64,000 nucleotides of DNA from Brachypodium distachyon (taxonomy: Eukaryota; Streptophyta; Magnoliopsida; Poales; Poaceae): positions 2,294,001-2,358,000 of the forward strand of contig NC_016134.3 in assembly GCF_000005505.3 (NCBI RefSeq), read 5' to 3'. Each line of letters starts with the position of its first letter. Position 1 is the stretch's first letter. Position numbers and translations under genes: made by a program. Shown piece by piece: positions 37,671-49,927 of the stretch. Under the pieces are notes generated by a model that worked only from the letters and a program-made list of their open reading frames with translations, made no database searches and had not been told where the DNA came from.

Positions 37671-38794
37671 TGGGGAAAATTAGGTCATGAACAAGACAAG
37701 CCTGTCGATCTAGAGTTAATAGCCACTGATCTTGTGTATAATGTTGCTGGTGCATTAACTTGTCCCGCATGTGCAATCTGGTGCATCAACTATAAAAGTG
37801 GTTCAGTCGCATTCTTGAACTTGTCCGGAGGGTGCACTTTGGTGCAAAATGGTCAAACTCGGAAAAATCCTGCTTATGAACTTTCGAGTTTCGCAGTGGC
37901 ACATGCTTATATAATTTCGCACTTTGATAGTGGCACAGACATAAGAGCAGGTTTGCTTCTGCTTCCGTACACCCCCTAAGAATATTGACCGGTGGAGATT
38001 AAAACTTACCCCTTCGTTTATAAAGGGTAGTTTAGTCTATTTGAATTGGCCTAAATATAATATTTTTTTTGGATTAATTAATTATTTTGTTTTTATGGCA
38101 TGTGAGATCTGTGCGGACCATGATCTGAATATATACTTTCCGATATTAGTTCAACATATGGTGTTTCCTCCGATCATCCAGCATAGCTGTGTGTAGTCTT
38201 TGGCTTCACCGGTGAATCAAATCAAAGAAACAAACTGGTATAGACTAATTTCGAAATGCTGTACTGTACGAGACATTGTGACACAAATTGGATTTCCAAA
38301 GGATAAAAACAAGACAATGGCTTGATAATCAGATCGCATTAGATGGTTGTTAAACAAAATTTAAAGGGAATGGAAATCAACTATCAAAAGCAGCCATCAA
38401 ATTGCCGGCCGGCGAATGTCGTACATATAAAAGGTCGAGTCCTGATGCAACGAAATAGCCCCTGAAATCACCGTTCAAAAAAGAAAATGCTCCCGGAAAT
38501 CACGGTAGGATCAACCTGATTCTAAATTTCCAAAAGTTGTTAGTTTTAGTTATGTACAGGCGGCGTGGGCCTAAATTCGTTAAGACTGATTTTTGATGAA
38601 TGATGATTAAAAGCCAAGTCAGATGGACTAAACTACCCTTTGAAAAGATGTGAGGTAAGTTTTAATCTCGACCATCGAATATCCTAAGTGGGGTGTAGCG
38701 AAGCAAACCTCCAGACATAAAAGTCCCATTGATCTTGGCTCAAAGAAAATGGAGAGATTTGGCACTAGATCTAACAGAAAGTTGTGCTTCATCT
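37671..38794. other. Intergenic, no gene seen
   Basis: AT-rich. Shares its first 100 bases with the flank of R copy j. No coding region or element boundary recognised. Confidence 0.5.
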
Positions 38795-39100
38795 CGACTG
38801 TGGAATGTAATTCAGACTCGCAAAGCTTAGATGTATTCCTGATGCCTCTCATCTCTAGTAGATGTATGTGTGTTTGACAAACAGGACAGAACGAATGAAG
38901 ATATATCTATATTCCTCCTAGTCTTAGGTAGGGATGTAGCTGAACACCACACGCTCGAGATGGTGGTGAGCAGGAGGATATGCTTTAGTGAAAATATATA
39001 TAGAATGTGAAATAAAGGTGGTAGGCTTACAAGAGTTGAACTCATTAACGGAACGTGAAATAAAAAGGGTAGGCGAAACATGACCAGATGGTTCTCTTTT
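38795..39100 (+). repeat. R repeat copy f
   Basis: AAGCTTAGATGTATTCCTGA, CTCTCATCTCTAGTAGATGT, GGTAGGGATGTAGCTGAACA, GTGAAATAAAGGTGGTAGGC, then AACTCATTAACGGAACG. The first 60 bases are nearly the same as copy h. Confidence 0.75.
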
Positions 39101-39404
39101 GATCAGTGCATTAAGTATTAAGATAAGCATGTTTTTTTATATAAATAATAAAAGGGGAACTTCCCTGACTTTATTAAGGAAACCATAAATAGATTCTGCG
39201 AATAAAAGGTTTTGCAAAATAAAGCTGACGAACTGAAAGCAAGTTCATCATCCCATCGGCGCCCAACATCTTGAACAACTGAAGAGCTCGCCTGCAACCC
39301 TCCGCAGCAGATTTTTTTTTTTTTAGTTTAGCTCCTTGCTGCAGCGCCTTTAGCACTTTTGGTTTTGGTAATTCACTTTGTAGTCTTTTTTTCTTGCGAT
39401 CCAT
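39101..39404. other. Unclassified A/T-tailed stretch
   Basis: On the minus strand it ends in a T/A-rich tail after TTCCTTAATAAAGTCAGG, which might be the 3' end of a retroposed sequence. No protein domain is recognisable in its 76-codon frame. Confidence 0.35.
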
Positions 39405-40240
39405 AGATATGAAATATCACCCCAATTGGATCATATGAAAAAGTATGATCTAAACAGGCCCTGTTTCTTGTCGTCCACAGGGTCTAAAACATTGCAGCAA
39501 AAAAAGAGTCAAATTAACACGCACTCAGGTGATCTAAAGCAACAGTACGGCAGGACCAGTGTCAAAAGCCACCTGTAAAACTCCCCATACAAATCCAGAT
39601 AAAGGACATAAGAAAAAAAGACGATCAATTAATGTATTCACCTCCAGCACGCCGGACCTGCTCTGACGCTCCCCAATACACCCCTCTTAATCAAATTATC
39701 TTTAGTTAGTATTCTACCCAAAAGCACCAGCCAGCTGAAATTCTTGATTTTAGACGGCAATTTCATTTTCCACTGGACCTTGTAGACCTTCTTCGGTCTA
39801 TTAAGAACCTTAGATCCTTAGGTCGATTAACTTTTGTACACCGAGAAAAAAACTATGCCTCCATTTAAAAAAATATTAACTTGTGTGCTGTACACTACTC
39901 AACCAAACTTTTGTACAGTACATGAATTTTCTTTTCACTTCTGATTCTGTACACCGCGTTCTGTTACTGCTTGATCCCCTGCTTATCTGAACATTCGAGA
40001 CTAGTTAATTTCAATAACTGATACAACAGAAGACCCCACGCTGCTTGTACTTTTGCGTAATCTACAGTTCACTTCGCTGCTTCTTTCAGTACCGTTTAAT
40101 TGGTACGTGTAAATCCGACCCGTACACGTCTCATTGGGACTAGCTGTGATTGACATGCATGCATGCTTGTGTTGGGCATGCAAAGGCCCCATATTCTAGA
40201 CAGCTTCTTGTATGCTTTATGTCCCAAGAAGCCATAAGTC
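39405..40240. repeat. Duplicated non-coding block, copy 1
   Basis: ATATCACCCCAAT.GGATC, AAACATTGCAGCAAAAA, TCTTGATTTTAG, AATTTCATTTTCCAC, ACCTTGTAGA.CTTCTTCGG, GGTACGTGTAAATCCG and GCTTGTGTTGGGCATGCAA recur in the same order at 57783-58235. Without the nested transposons at 40495-57782 the two copies would be adjacent in tandem. Confidence 0.75.
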
Positions 40241-40490
40241 ATCTAGAAGGCAAAACTTCTTGCCTGCTTATCCCGGAAGCCCTTCGTTTTCCCGTTGGTA
40301 TAATAGGTTGGAGAGGGTGGTGAGGAGAATAGGATGCTTTCGTGAAGATATACAACGTGAAATAAAATGCGATGGGTAAAAACGTGATCCGGACTCATTA
40401 ATGGAGCTCTTTTGCTCATTAACGAAACGTGAAATAAAAAGGGTAGGGGAAACATGATCAGACGGTCCTCTTTTGCTCAGTGCATATACA
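40241..40490 (+). repeat. R repeat copy g
   Basis: GGTTGGAGAGGGTGGTGAGG, GTGAAGATATACAACGTGAA, ATGCGATGGGTAAAA, GTGATCCGGACTCATTA. Closest to copies h and f. Confidence 0.75.
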
Positions 40491-40561
40491 TATACTCCCC
40501 CCATCCCATGTTAAGTGACTCAACACTATGCCAGAATGGTTTATTACCGCACGAGCTCCAG

Positions 40562-43500
40562 TGAAGCGATCCCCCTTCACCAAGGGTTCGATCTCTGTGC
40601 TTACTTGTGCTAGTCCCTGGATCGACTCACTAGCACACACAGTTCAAGATGTAATACCAAGATACAAATGTCAAAAGTACTTTATTACATCGTATCATCC
40701 AGAACTTAAATTGTACTTACAAATTTGCATGACCTCTTAGGCCAGCATAAGCAAATAATGTTCAAAACCATGACAACAATGTATCATGAAGCTGCAGCGG
40801 AAAAGTAGAGTAAAAGGGCCTCATCTACTCCCAGAGGAGAGAGCATGTTGGAATGTAAGCACATGACCCATGACAAAACGACGAACCTCACTCATCGTCG
40901 GATCCACCTGCATTGTTAATTGCAGCCACTACGTGGTCAATACATTTGAATGTATTGGCAAGCTCACTAGAGTTATCAAGGACCTACCAAGTACATGCAT
41001 AGTTTGGCTAAGTGAGGTTTGGGCTATTTTGCACAAAAGCATCTTTATTCAAATCCTATCATTTTTAGACAAATAGTTTTGATTTTTATTGGACACGGGG
41101 TAGAAACACCCATGCTCCTATTAACCTAGGCACATTGAGTAGAAACATCAATGCTCCTACCCAATTCAAACCATTCGTTTTATTAGGAAATTGGAATGAG
41201 TGAGACTTTCCTTACAGCTCCGATGTCCAGTTGCTCATAATTTTCCGTAACCGGGGACACGGCTAAGTACTTAGTTTGACACTCTCGAGAGGTGGTACAC
41301 TTTACCCACAAGAAATCGACGTGTTAATCCCTTGCTGTCCTCAGGGTAGAGTAGCAACGGCATCGATTACAGGAATTTTCAGAACATATTCCCCCAAACC
41401 ACCTGAGGGACGCGTTCCAACCTACACTGCTACATACCGATGTCACCTCGGATCCAGGTTCATATTTCTTACATCCATCCTGGCAGAGCCCATAATACCA
41501 TGTGGTTGTACTGGAAGCTACTAAACAGGAAACTAGTCCAGTCTCTGGTTATCCCGGGTGGCATCCCACATTGTGACGCAGGCGCTCCCCGAATCGCACG
41601 GGGAGACGACCATGGACGCTCCCGAATCACACGGAGAGACGACTCAGCGGGCCCCATAGAAATGGACCTAACGTCACGACATCCGAAAACTCAAAGCAGC
41701 CCACCCAGGACGGTTCATTGAATTACTTGTTTTGCCATACACTAGGAAAACTATATTTGTAATTCAATAGTATCACACTGTAATAATACCACCCTCGTAT
41801 ATTATCATAGCATAGCATTTTACTACTACGATGGCAATTGGTGGTGAAGTCATGGCAAAGGTATCCTATACTAGTAGGATAGATCATAGCTAGCATAAAT
41901 ACAATAATAATCCTGACAATGCAACTAATAAAATCTAGTGCATAATAAAATAATAGGTGAATGATCAAAGTGAACTTGCCTTGATAGTAGTTGGAGTTCA
42001 AACACTCGTCACAATCGCAAGGTTCGCTCTCCGAGAATACTATACCATCAACAAACATATACACACACATAAACACACAATACAAACATGACAAAAGAAT
42101 ATGTATGCCATGATGCGATGCAAAACATGTGACATGAGTTTGATTTATTTTATTTGGGTGATCTGCTGATCCAATGCCTTGAAAATTAAACACATGTAAT
42201 TAGGGTTTTTAAGAAAAAGCAAAAGCTAGGGTTTAAAACCTAAAATGAGGTTTTATTTGCGTCTGCAAAACAATTTAATTCATAATATTTATTTCTCTGC
42301 CCCATTGGACAGAGGACATTAAAACAAAATTTTGGGCACTGGTTTCATTCAAAAAGGACTTCTAAATAATTAGTTATGATTTAAATGGCATAAAACCCTA
42401 ATCTGTACTTTGAATGTGATTCAAATATTCAAATTTGAATTTGGACAGTGCCAAAAGATTCTACATTTCCTAAGGATTCCAAAAAGGTGTGGATCACTAA
42501 ATTTGGCCAAACAGATTTAAAGTTATGATCATTTGAAGTTACAGGGGCCTATCTGCAAAAGTGCCTTTTATTAATTCCGGGGGATTAAAATTACATTTTT
42601 ATTTTATGAAAACCGGGTGACACGTGGCAGCTTCTGATAGGCGCGTACCGGTTCATTTAAGGGAATTAACCCGATCTAATCCGGGCCGTTGATCAAAGAT
42701 CGGACGGACGAGGGGAGTTTTAGGGTTTACCGGGCGGCGCGGGCTGCCGGAGTCGGAGGAGACGGCGGCGCGGGCACGGGCGCGGCGGCGCGGGGGCGCT
42801 CCGGCGACGTGGGCGCGACGGGGAAGACACGGGGAGGCGCGGCGCGGCACGGCGGAGACGGGGGTGCGGTCGGCGGCGCTCGGGGACGGCGCGGTCGGCG
42901 CCTAGGACGAAGACGGGCGGCGGCGCGGGCGCGGCTCCGGCGAAAGATTCCGGCGGCCTGGCGGCGTGCGAGTGAGGGAAAACCGGGGGGAAAAGAAGAG
43001 GGGGTCGCGGGGGTTATATAGACGAGCTCGGGCGTGAAAAAGGAAGGCCGGAGGAGCGGATTGCGGCGGCGGGCGCGCGGGGACGGCGGCCGGAAATCGC
43101 GGCGGCGCGGGGGTTTCCTTCCGGGGAAGAAGCCCCTGACAGGTGGGCCCCACCTGTCAGCGGGTGCGGGCGCGCGGAGTCAGCCGGGCGGGCTGGGCCG
43201 GTCGGGCGCGGTCGGACTGGGCCGGTTCGGCCCAAAGTGGCCGGGCCGGTCCGGTTTACCCCCTTTTTTTTTTTTCTTTTAGACCTTTTCTTTTTCTGTT
43301 TTTCTCATTTCTTTGATATCTTTTGAGTTTGAACTCCAAATTGGTCCAAATAAATCCCAGAAAATTTCTAAAATCATATTCTACCATGATACAACTTTTG
43401 GAAGTAGTTTCACCTCAAAATAAAATATGTAAATATACATTTGCCCTATAAATGCCTTTAGAGCCATATATCTGTTTAAATAAAATACTTTTTCAACTCC

Positions 43501-43715
43501 AAATAATTATCCAAAAATTATAGGATAGTTTATATATGCACTAAACCCTTTTTATACATCAACCCTATTGGTTTGAAAATCCAAAGGTTACAGGGATGTA
43601 AACAAAATCTCCTAAAGCCTTTTGTGATTCAAAATTTGAATTCAAACATGCAATTGTGGCATGATGCTCATGGATGCAATGCACATGTAAAAGTTTGAAA
43701 TTTTGGGATGTTACA
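40562..43715 (-). repeat. Gypsy-2 3' LTR
   Basis: 3154 bp, TGTAACATCCC to GGATCGCTTCA on the minus strand. A TATA-like TATATAA lies at 43014-43020. Confidence 0.96.
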
Positions 43716-43733
43716 GACCTAACCCCCTTAAGA
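43716..43733 (-). other. Polypurine tract of Gypsy-2
   Basis: TTAAGGGGGTTAGGTC on the minus strand directly next to the 3' LTR. It contains the Gag-Pol stop codon and is conserved in Gypsy-1 (18115-18130). Confidence 0.8.
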
Positions 43734-46700
43734 TGAATCTCGTCCTCGAGATTCGGTGTGGCTAGCAAAGAGGTGTGGGTGGTCTTCTCGAAGATCAATT
43801 TCGCGTTCCCAAGTGGCTTCTTCTTCTGTGTGATGGTCCCACTGGACTTTGCAAAACTTGATGGTCTTGGATCGGGTCTGCCTCTCAGCTGTGTCCAAGA
43901 TCCTGATCGGTTTTTCCTCATATGTGAGGTCACTCTGCAATTGGACTTCTTCTAGAGGTATCGTATCCCTCAGGGGTGTGTCGGCCATCTCGGGGTGACA
44001 CTTCTTCAGTTGCGATACATGGAAGACATTGTGGACGTTTGACAGTGCTTCCGGCAAATCCAACTTGTAGGCTACCTCTCCTTGTCGCGACAAGATCTTG
44101 AAAGGTCCAATGAAACGGGGTGCTAGTTTCCCTTTTATACCAAATCTCTTTACCCCGCGTATCGGTGAAACTCTGAGATATGCTCTGTCTTCAGCCTCGT
44201 AGATGACTTCCCTACGTTTAGTATCTGCGTAGCTTTTCTGCCTTGACTGGGCTACTTTCAGCCGGTCTCGGATGAGTCTAACTTTTTCCTCGGCATCCTT
44301 GATCATATCTGGGCCGAATAGGCTACGGTCTCCTACACCATCCCATAACAATGGTGTTCTGCATTTCCTTCCATACAAGGCTTCAAACGGTGACATTCCA
44401 ATGCTGGCTTGGAAACTGTTGTTGTATGAGAATTCTGCATAAGGCAAATTGTCATCCCAACTAGACCCATAATCTAGAGCGCAAGCTCTCAGCATATCTT
44501 CAAGGATCTGATTTACTCTCTCGGTCTGTCCATCCGTCTGCGGATGAAAGGCTGTACTGAATTCTAGTCTCGTTCCTAGAGACTCATGTAGTTGTCCCCA
44601 AAATCTTGAGGTAAATTGAGTACCTCTGTCTGAAACTATTTCCTTGGGTACTCCGTGTAAACACACTATTCTGGACATGTAGCGTTTCGCTAACTGTGCA
44701 CTGGTGTATGTAGTCTTCACTGGTATGAAGTGGGCAACCTTGGTTAAACGGTCAACCACTACCCAAATGGAATCATATCCTGATCTAGTCCTTGGTAGCC
44801 CGGTGATAAAGTCCATGCCGACTTTATCCCATTTCCAGTCCGGTATAGGCAATGGTCTCAGTAACCCTGCTGGCTTCTGGTGTTCTGCCTTAACTCTACT
44901 GCACACATCGCACAAGGCAATGAACTCTGCGATGTCACGCTTCAATCCGGACCACCAAAATGTTTCCTTGAGGTCCATGTACATCTTTGTGTTTCCAGGG
45001 TGGATTGAGTATGGTGATTCGTGGGCTTCTTGCAGAATCAACTTTCTGATTTCCGGATCTTGCGGTACGCAAATGCGTCTTCCGAACCGTATGGTACCCT
45101 GGTCGTCTTCTCGAAACTCTTTGGCCTTTCCAGTAAGCATATTCTCTTTTATTTCCTTAATTTCTGAGTCATCCTTCTGTGCTTCTCTAATCCTATCCAG
45201 CAATGTGGGCTGTACTTCCAAGGTGGCTAAATAACCTTCAGGTACTATTTCTAGTCTGAGGTCTTTGAACTGTTCGCACAACTCTGGTGGTAACTCTCCA
45301 GCTGTTAGTCCATTTACATAGCCCTTGCGGCTCAATGCATCGGCTACGACGTTAGCCTTGCCTGGATGATATTGTAGACTCAGGTCATAATCCTTTATCA
45401 GTTCTAACCATCTTCTTTGCCTCAGGTTCAGCTCCTTCTGGGTGAATATATATTTCAGGCTCTTGTGATCCGTGAACAGCTCACAATGCTTTCCCATCAG
45501 ATAGTGCCTCCAGGTCTTCAGGGCGTGCACTACCGATGCTAACTCCAAGTCATGGGTGGGATAGTTGCCTTCGTGGCTCTTTAGTTGCCGCGAAGCGTAC
45601 GCTACAACTCTTCCTCCTTGCATTAACACTCCTCCCAATCCCTGACGTGAGGCGTCACAGTATACTTGAAAATCCTCTTGTAGGTCAGGCAAAACAAGGA
45701 TGGGCGCGGACACTAGCCTTTTCTTCAATTCCTGGAAACTTTCTTCACAAAACTCATTCCAGGCAAACTTCTTCTCTTTCTTTAACAGCTCTGTCATGGG
45801 TTTCGCTATTTTGGAGAAATTCTCAATGAATCTCCGATAGTAACCAGCAAGTCCAAGGAAGCTGCGGACTTCTCCGACATTCTTCGGTGCCTCCCATTCC
45901 GTAACTGCTGCAACTTTAGCTGGGTCAACGGCTACTCCGGCTCCTGACACTATGTGTCCAAGAAAGTTGACTTCTGATAACCAAAATTCACACTTGCTGA
46001 ATTTGGCGTACAGCTGGTGAGCTCTCAACTTTTCCAAAATCATGCGCAGATGCTGCTCATGCTCTTCCTTACTCTTGGAATAGATCAAGATATCATCTAT
46101 GAATACTACGACAAACTTGTCCAAGAATTCCATGAACACCTTGTTCATCATGTTCATGAAGTATGCAGGTGCATTGGTCAAACCAAAAGGCATCACGGTG
46201 TACTCGTACAGTCCATACCTAGTGGTGAATGCTGTCTTGGGTATATCCATCTCCCGGATTTTCAGCTGAAAATACCCTGATCGCAGATCGATCTTTGAGA
46301 ACACTTGAGCTCCCTTCAACTGGTCGAATAAATCATTGATTATGGGCAAAGGATACTTATTCTTTATCGTCACCTCGTTGAGTGAACGATAGTCAATGCA
46401 CATCCGTTGGCTCTTGTCCTTCTTTTCTACAAACAGGACAGGTGCTCCCCATGGTGATGAACTGGGGCGGATGAACCCTTTCGCTAACTGTTCAGCTAGC
46501 TGCTTCTTCAATTCTTTCAACTCGTCCACAGCCATCTTATATGGTCTCTTAGCTATGGGTCCACTTCCTGGCATTAACTCAATAAGGAACTCCACATCAC
46601 GGTCCGGTGGCATGCCTGGTAATTCCTCTGGAAATACGTTTGGGTATTCCTTCACTATTGGTACATCGTCCATGCTAACCCCCTTAAGAGCATTAACCTT

Positions 46701-48284
46701 AGGTTTCTTAAGCTCTTGGGTTGACTTGTACCGGATGCGTCTCTTGTCTGGGGTAGTGAGTGTGACAGTCCTCTGGGCACAGTCTACTAATCCTTCATAT
46801 AAGGTCAAGCAGTCCATTCCCAGGATTAGGTCCAGTCCTCGGGAATCTATAACTATGAGATCAGAGGGAAAAATGTGTCTCCCAATACTTAGGGGTAGCT
46901 GGCGACAGTGTCGGGTTGCTAGCATTATTCCACCCGGTGAATTTACTTTCATAGGTCTACTCATGGTCTCAGAGGGTAATTTGCCTCTTTCTACCAATAC
47001 TCTTGAAATGAATGAATGCGATGCTCCAGTGTCAAACAGAACTAGTACTTCAAAAGCATTAATGTGGAAGGTGCCAAGTATGATACCTGGTTCCTCGGTG
47101 ATCTCTTCCACATCCACGTGATTCACGTGGCCCTTCTGGAATGGATTGGGCTTGTTCCCAGTGCCATCCTGGTTGTCCGGGCAGTTGGTGGCATAGTGTC
47201 CCATCTTGTGACACTTGTAGCACTCCACCTTGCTCATGTCCTTATTGGCATTGTGGTTCTGACCATTGTTGTTCTGGCCATTGCCGTTGTTCCTGCCGTT
47301 CCCGTTGCCATTTATGGGCCTTGGGCGAGCGAACTGGTGCTGTTGCTGATGCTGGTGCTGCTGATGGTGTCGGTTCACATTGCCACCCTGATGGTGGTGT
47401 CTTTGGCTTCCCAGGCGGTGGTGGTGGCTATTACCTCCACTGCGGTGGTTGCCCTGGTTCCCGTTCCTGCTCAAGGAGGAACTGCCACTTCCATCATAGG
47501 AGGTGCGCTGCTTCTGGTGCGAGCCAGTGTGAGAGCCTCCTTGGTGAAATCTCTTCTTGCGGTTTTCCAACTGAGTGAGCTTACTCTCCAGAATGATGGC
47601 CTTGTCAATCAAAGACTGGTAGGTGGGAGTGTAAGCAATAGCAAGTTGAACTGACAGCTCGTCGTTCAGACCGTCCAAAAACTTCTCTCTCCGCTTGGCG
47701 TCGGTGTTCACATCGTCCGGTGCATAGCGGGACAGCTGGTTGAATACTTCTATGTATTCCGACACTGAGCGGCTTCCTTGTCGTAGCCTGTGAAACTCTT
47801 TCTTTTTCAGGCTGAGCACTCCCGCAGAGATGTGGGCAGTGCGGAAGGCTTCCTGGAACATGTCCCAGGTGACATCCTCGATGGGGGTGGTGATCTGAAA
47901 ATTTTCCCACCATGACGCTGCGGGTCCTTCTAGCAAATGAGCTGCGAATCGCACTTTCTCTTCGTCAGTGCAGTTGATGGTGACCAAGTTCTTGTTGACT
48001 GACCGGAGCCAATCGTCAGCCATAATAGGCTCAGTGGAGCTGGAAAAAGTGGGCGGGCGCAAACGTAGAAATCTTGTCAACATGTCCACTTGCGGTGGGT
48101 GGTGCTGCTGGTTGTTGTTGGGGTTCTGCTGGTGGTTGGCATTGTTGTTGGCTAACTGCTGTGTAATCATCTGAAAGAATTGGGTCTGGGCGGCCAATAA
48201 CTGTTGCATGGTGGCAGCATTCCCTTCTGCGTCGGCATTGTTAGCCTCGGCGTTGTTGGCGGGGTTCCGGCGTCTCGGAGGCAT
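43728..48284 (-). CDS. Gypsy-2 Gag-Pol polyprotein, intact
   Basis: 1518 residues in a single frame. Retrotransposon gag domain (about 105-230), His/Asn/Gln-rich linker, CCHC zinc knuckle ([14 protein letters not shown], from Cys355), aspartic protease (FDTGASHSF, Asp418), reverse transcriptase ([10 protein letters not shown], Asp730-Asp731), RNase H ([12 protein letters not shown]), and integrase with an HHCC zinc region (about 1095-1130) and a DDE triad near Asp1157, Asp1219 and Glu1255. A C-terminal chromodomain-like segment follows ([11 protein letters not shown]). Together these make the virus-like particle, process the polyprotein, copy the RNA and integrate the DNA. The ATG at 48284 starts a gag N-terminus typical of the family. 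The TAA stop overlaps the polypurine tract, 12 bases before the 3' LTR. All catalytic residues I can check are present, so the copy may be competent. Confidence 0.96.
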   Translation of the reverse strand: MPPRRRNPANNAEANNADAEGNAATMQQLLAAQTQFFQMITQQLANNNANHQQNPNNNQQHHPPQVDMLTRFLRLRPPTFSSSTEPIMADDWLRSVNKNLVTINCTDEEKVRFAAHLLEGPAASWWENFQITTPIEDVTWDMFQEAFRTAHISAGVLSLKKKEFHRLRQGSRSVSEYIEVFNQLSRYAPDDVNTDAKRREKFLDGLNDELSVQLAIAYTPTYQSLIDKAIILESKLTQLENRKKRFHQGGSHTGSHQKQRTSYDGSGSSSLSRNGNQGNHRSGGNSHHHRLGSQRHHHQGGNVNRHHQQHQHQQQHQFARPRPINGNGNGRNNGNGQNNNGQNHNANKDMSKVECYKCHKMGHYATNCPDNQDGTGNKPNPFQKGHVNHVDVEEITEEPGIILGTFHINAFEVLVLFDTGASHSFISRVLVERGKLPSETMSRPMKVNSPGGIMLATRHCRQLPLSIGRHIFPSDLIVIDSRGLDLILGMDCLTLYEGLVDCAQRTVTLTTPDKRRIRYKSTQELKKPKVNALKGVSMDDVPIVKEYPNVFPEELPGMPPDRDVEFLIELMPGSGPIAKRPYKMAVDELKELKKQLAEQLAKGFIRPSSSPWGAPVLFVEKKDKSQRMCIDYRSLNEVTIKNKYPLPIINDLFDQLKGAQVFSKIDLRSGYFQLKIREMDIPKTAFTTRYGLYEYTVMPFGLTNAPAYFMNMMNKVFMEFLDKFVVVFIDDILIYSKSKEEHEQHLRMILEKLRAHQLYAKFSKCEFWLSEVNFLGHIVSGAGVAVDPAKVAAVTEWEAPKNVGEVRSFLGLAGYYRRFIENFSKIAKPMTELLKKEKKFAWNEFCEESFQELKKRLVSAPILVLPDLQEDFQVYCDASRQGLGGVLMQGGRVVAYASRQLKSHEGNYPTHDLELASVVHALKTWRHYLMGKHCELFTDHKSLKYIFTQKELNLRQRRWLELIKDYDLSLQYHPGKANVVADALSRKGYVNGLTAGELPPELCEQFKDLRLEIVPEGYLATLEVQPTLLDRIREAQKDDSEIKEIKENMLTGKAKEFREDDQGTIRFGRRICVPQDPEIRKLILQEAHESPYSIHPGNTKMYMDLKETFWWSGLKRDIAEFIALCDVCSRVKAEHQKPAGLLRPLPIPDWKWDKVGMDFITGLPRTRSGYDSIWVVVDRLTKVAHFIPVKTTYTSAQLAKRYMSRIVCLHGVPKEIVSDRGTQFTSRFWGQLHESLGTRLEFSTAFHPQTDGQTERVNQILEDMLRACALDYGSSWDDNLPYAEFSYNNSFQASIGMSPFEALYGRKCRTPLLWDGVGDRSLFGPDMIKDAEEKVRLIRDRLKVAQSRQKSYADTKRREVIYEAEDRAYLRVSPIRGVKRFGIKGKLAPRFIGPFKILSRQGEVAYKLDLPEALSNVHNVFHVSQLKKCHPEMADTPLRDTIPLEEVQLQSDLTYEEKPIRILDTAERQTRSKTIKFCKVQWDHHTEEEATWEREIDLREDHPHLFASHTESRGRDSS

Positions 48285-48576
48285 CTGTTTAGGGTAGCAT
48301 AGATGAGGAAACAGATAGAATAGAGCTAAGGATAACTAAACCCTCAAAACAAGGTAGTAACTCAAGCATAAATCAATCATACACTCATCAATCATAAAAG
48401 TTTTGGAAAACATAGCACAACACACTTGTTTATGGTGGGGCATTGCCCACAAGGAAAAGAGTACGAAGAAAAAGCAATCGACCTACATTGCCATACACAT
48501 AGATTGTATGGTCAATGACTAACTCGCAATGGTGATAACGATAAAAACTAATAAAAGCTAGTAGGCATCAATAAAT
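48285..48576. other. Gypsy-2 spacer between extra ORF and gag
   Basis: 292 bp, AT-rich leader sequence with no ORF. Confidence 0.6.
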
Positions 48577-49449
48577 CTAAGGGAGTGTGGCTGTCGGTGT
48601 GGTCCCGTTCGCCTTCATCTTGGAGCGGGTGTTGGTAGCAGGGGTGTCCATCTCGTGGACTTCCTGGGGCTCCTCCTCCTCAGTCGGCTCCTCCTCCTGA
48701 GCCTCCATCTCCTGATCCTGTGGTGGAGGTGGGACCTGGTCTGGCGCCGGTGCGGCAGCTGGTGCTGCTGCGGCTGCTGCTGCGATGAACGCCTGGAACT
48801 GCTCGCAGTAGTAGCGAGCCTGGTCCCTCTCGTACTGCAGCTGCTCGATGGCGTCTCCCATATTGAGGACAGTGTTCTCCAACACGGCCTTGTCCTCCAG
48901 CCACTGGGTCTTCTCTCCCATCAGGTTACCAACCTGCTCCTCGGCGAGGTCGGCCCTGGTCATCTCGTGCTCGAGACAAGACTCCAAGTCCACGGTGTTT
49001 ATCTCCATGTTCTCGAAGTGGGTCGTCACTGGGGTCGCATCCTCGTCGTTGGTCGTAGCCACCGCCGAGCATGCATGGTTCCGCCTTCCAAAGAGGAGGA
49101 AGGAGGAATCCTCGGGGAACTCGTGCCGATAGTCCCGGCACACCTGTGCGAAGGCGCACTGCATGGCGAACTGAAGGCCCTGCTCGAAGGTGGGGTAGCG
49201 CCTGATGAAGGTAATATCCGGTGTAGCTGGCGCGATCTCACGCCCCCGGATCTTCGCCTCGATCTCCCATCGTGGCTGCCATCCCTCGGGTGCGGCGGTC
49301 TCGACTCGGCCTCTAAACCTGGGTGGTGGCAGGTCGAGGAACGCACAAAGTGCCGCCAATGGGGCACTGAACAACTGGTCGTCATCCGTGGAGGGGTAGT
49401 AGACGCGGGTGAACGGCGGTACATTGCCGAACGGTGTTGGGCTTCCCAT
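48577..49449 (-). CDS. Extra ORF between primer-binding site and gag of Gypsy-2
   Basis: 290 residues in the same orientation as Gag-Pol, ending about 290 bp before its ATG. I recognise no catalytic domain. What can be seen: a globular N-terminal half rich in aromatic and basic residues (about 1-130), a Glu/Gln/Leu-rich stretch (about 145-225) with coiled-coil character, an Ala-rich run (about 227-240), a Pro/Gln then strongly acidic Glu-rich segment (about 245-275), and a basic end. Lack of stops in a codon-rich 873-bp frame of a young element suggests it is translated or was until recently. Extra ORFs upstream of gag are known in some plant Gypsy lineages (Tat/Ogre), but I am not aware of a defined function for this one. 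Gypsy-1 has lost the region. Confidence 0.7.
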   Translation of the reverse strand: MGSPTPFGNVPPFTRVYYPSTDDDQLFSAPLAALCAFLDLPPPRFRGRVETAAPEGWQPRWEIEAKIRGREIAPATPDITFIRRYPTFEQGLQFAMQCAFAQVCRDYRHEFPEDSSFLLFGRRNHACSAVATTNDEDATPVTTHFENMEINTVDLESCLEHEMTRADLAEEQVGNLMGEKTQWLEDKAVLENTVLNMGDAIEQLQYERDQARYYCEQFQAFIAAAAAAAPAAAPAPDQVPPPPQDQEMEAQEEEPTEEEEPQEVHEMDTPATNTRSKMKANGTTPTATLP

Positions 49450-49915
49450 CTATAGAAAATAAAGAAGGAGATAAGGGAGTATCAGTGACATGATCAAATG
49501 GTCGAATGTAAGTAGAAATAAAATAAAAGTGGTAGAGTGGGAATCAAGTGATAACATTAATATCATGGGTGGAAATGTAAATATAAAATTGGATGCATAC
49601 TAACATGTGAACAACATGGCAACATGATTATAGTGGTGTATGGTGTAAAAATCGAACATGCATCTGTGGTAAAATATATTGAGCATACATATGTAGTAAT
49701 AAACATAGTATTCGGTGTATATGTGGAATAAAACAATAAACCTGTCATGCATATGTAAGTTATAAATGCAAAGATTTAGATAAATAGGGATAAGGAATAA
49801 AATGTATGTATATAGATATAGAACAGAAAGGGATGAGAGCATTTCCTAAGGTTTGGTCTTTGGTCTTGTCTTATCTTAATCCAAACTAGGGTCACGTTCC
49901 TACAGGCAACACTTT
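49450..49915. other. Gypsy-2 untranslated leader after the primer-binding site
   Basis: About 466 bp, AT-rich, no ORF in the element orientation worth annotating. It probably contains the packaging and dimerisation signals, which I cannot pinpoint. Confidence 0.5.
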
Positions 49916-49927
49916 GCTCTGATACCA
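49916..49927 (-). other. Primer-binding site of Gypsy-2 (initiator tRNA-Met type)
   Basis: TGGTATCAGAGC on the minus strand, two bases after the 5' LTR end. This is the classic complement to the 3' end of initiator methionine tRNA, used to prime minus-strand DNA synthesis. Confidence 0.93.

Noticed and set aside
41723..43282. ORFs of 156, 110, 83 and 82 codons repeated at 51091-52650
   Set aside because: They lie inside the two LTRs of Gypsy-2 and recur only because the LTRs are identical; not conserved in Gypsy-1 LTRs as protein.
46396..47121. 241-codon plus-strand ORF, with neighbours at 47064-47654 and 48655-49455
   Set aside because: They are antisense shadows of Gypsy-2 Gag-Pol and the extra ORF; the same shadow appears opposite Gypsy-1 (14979-15704).
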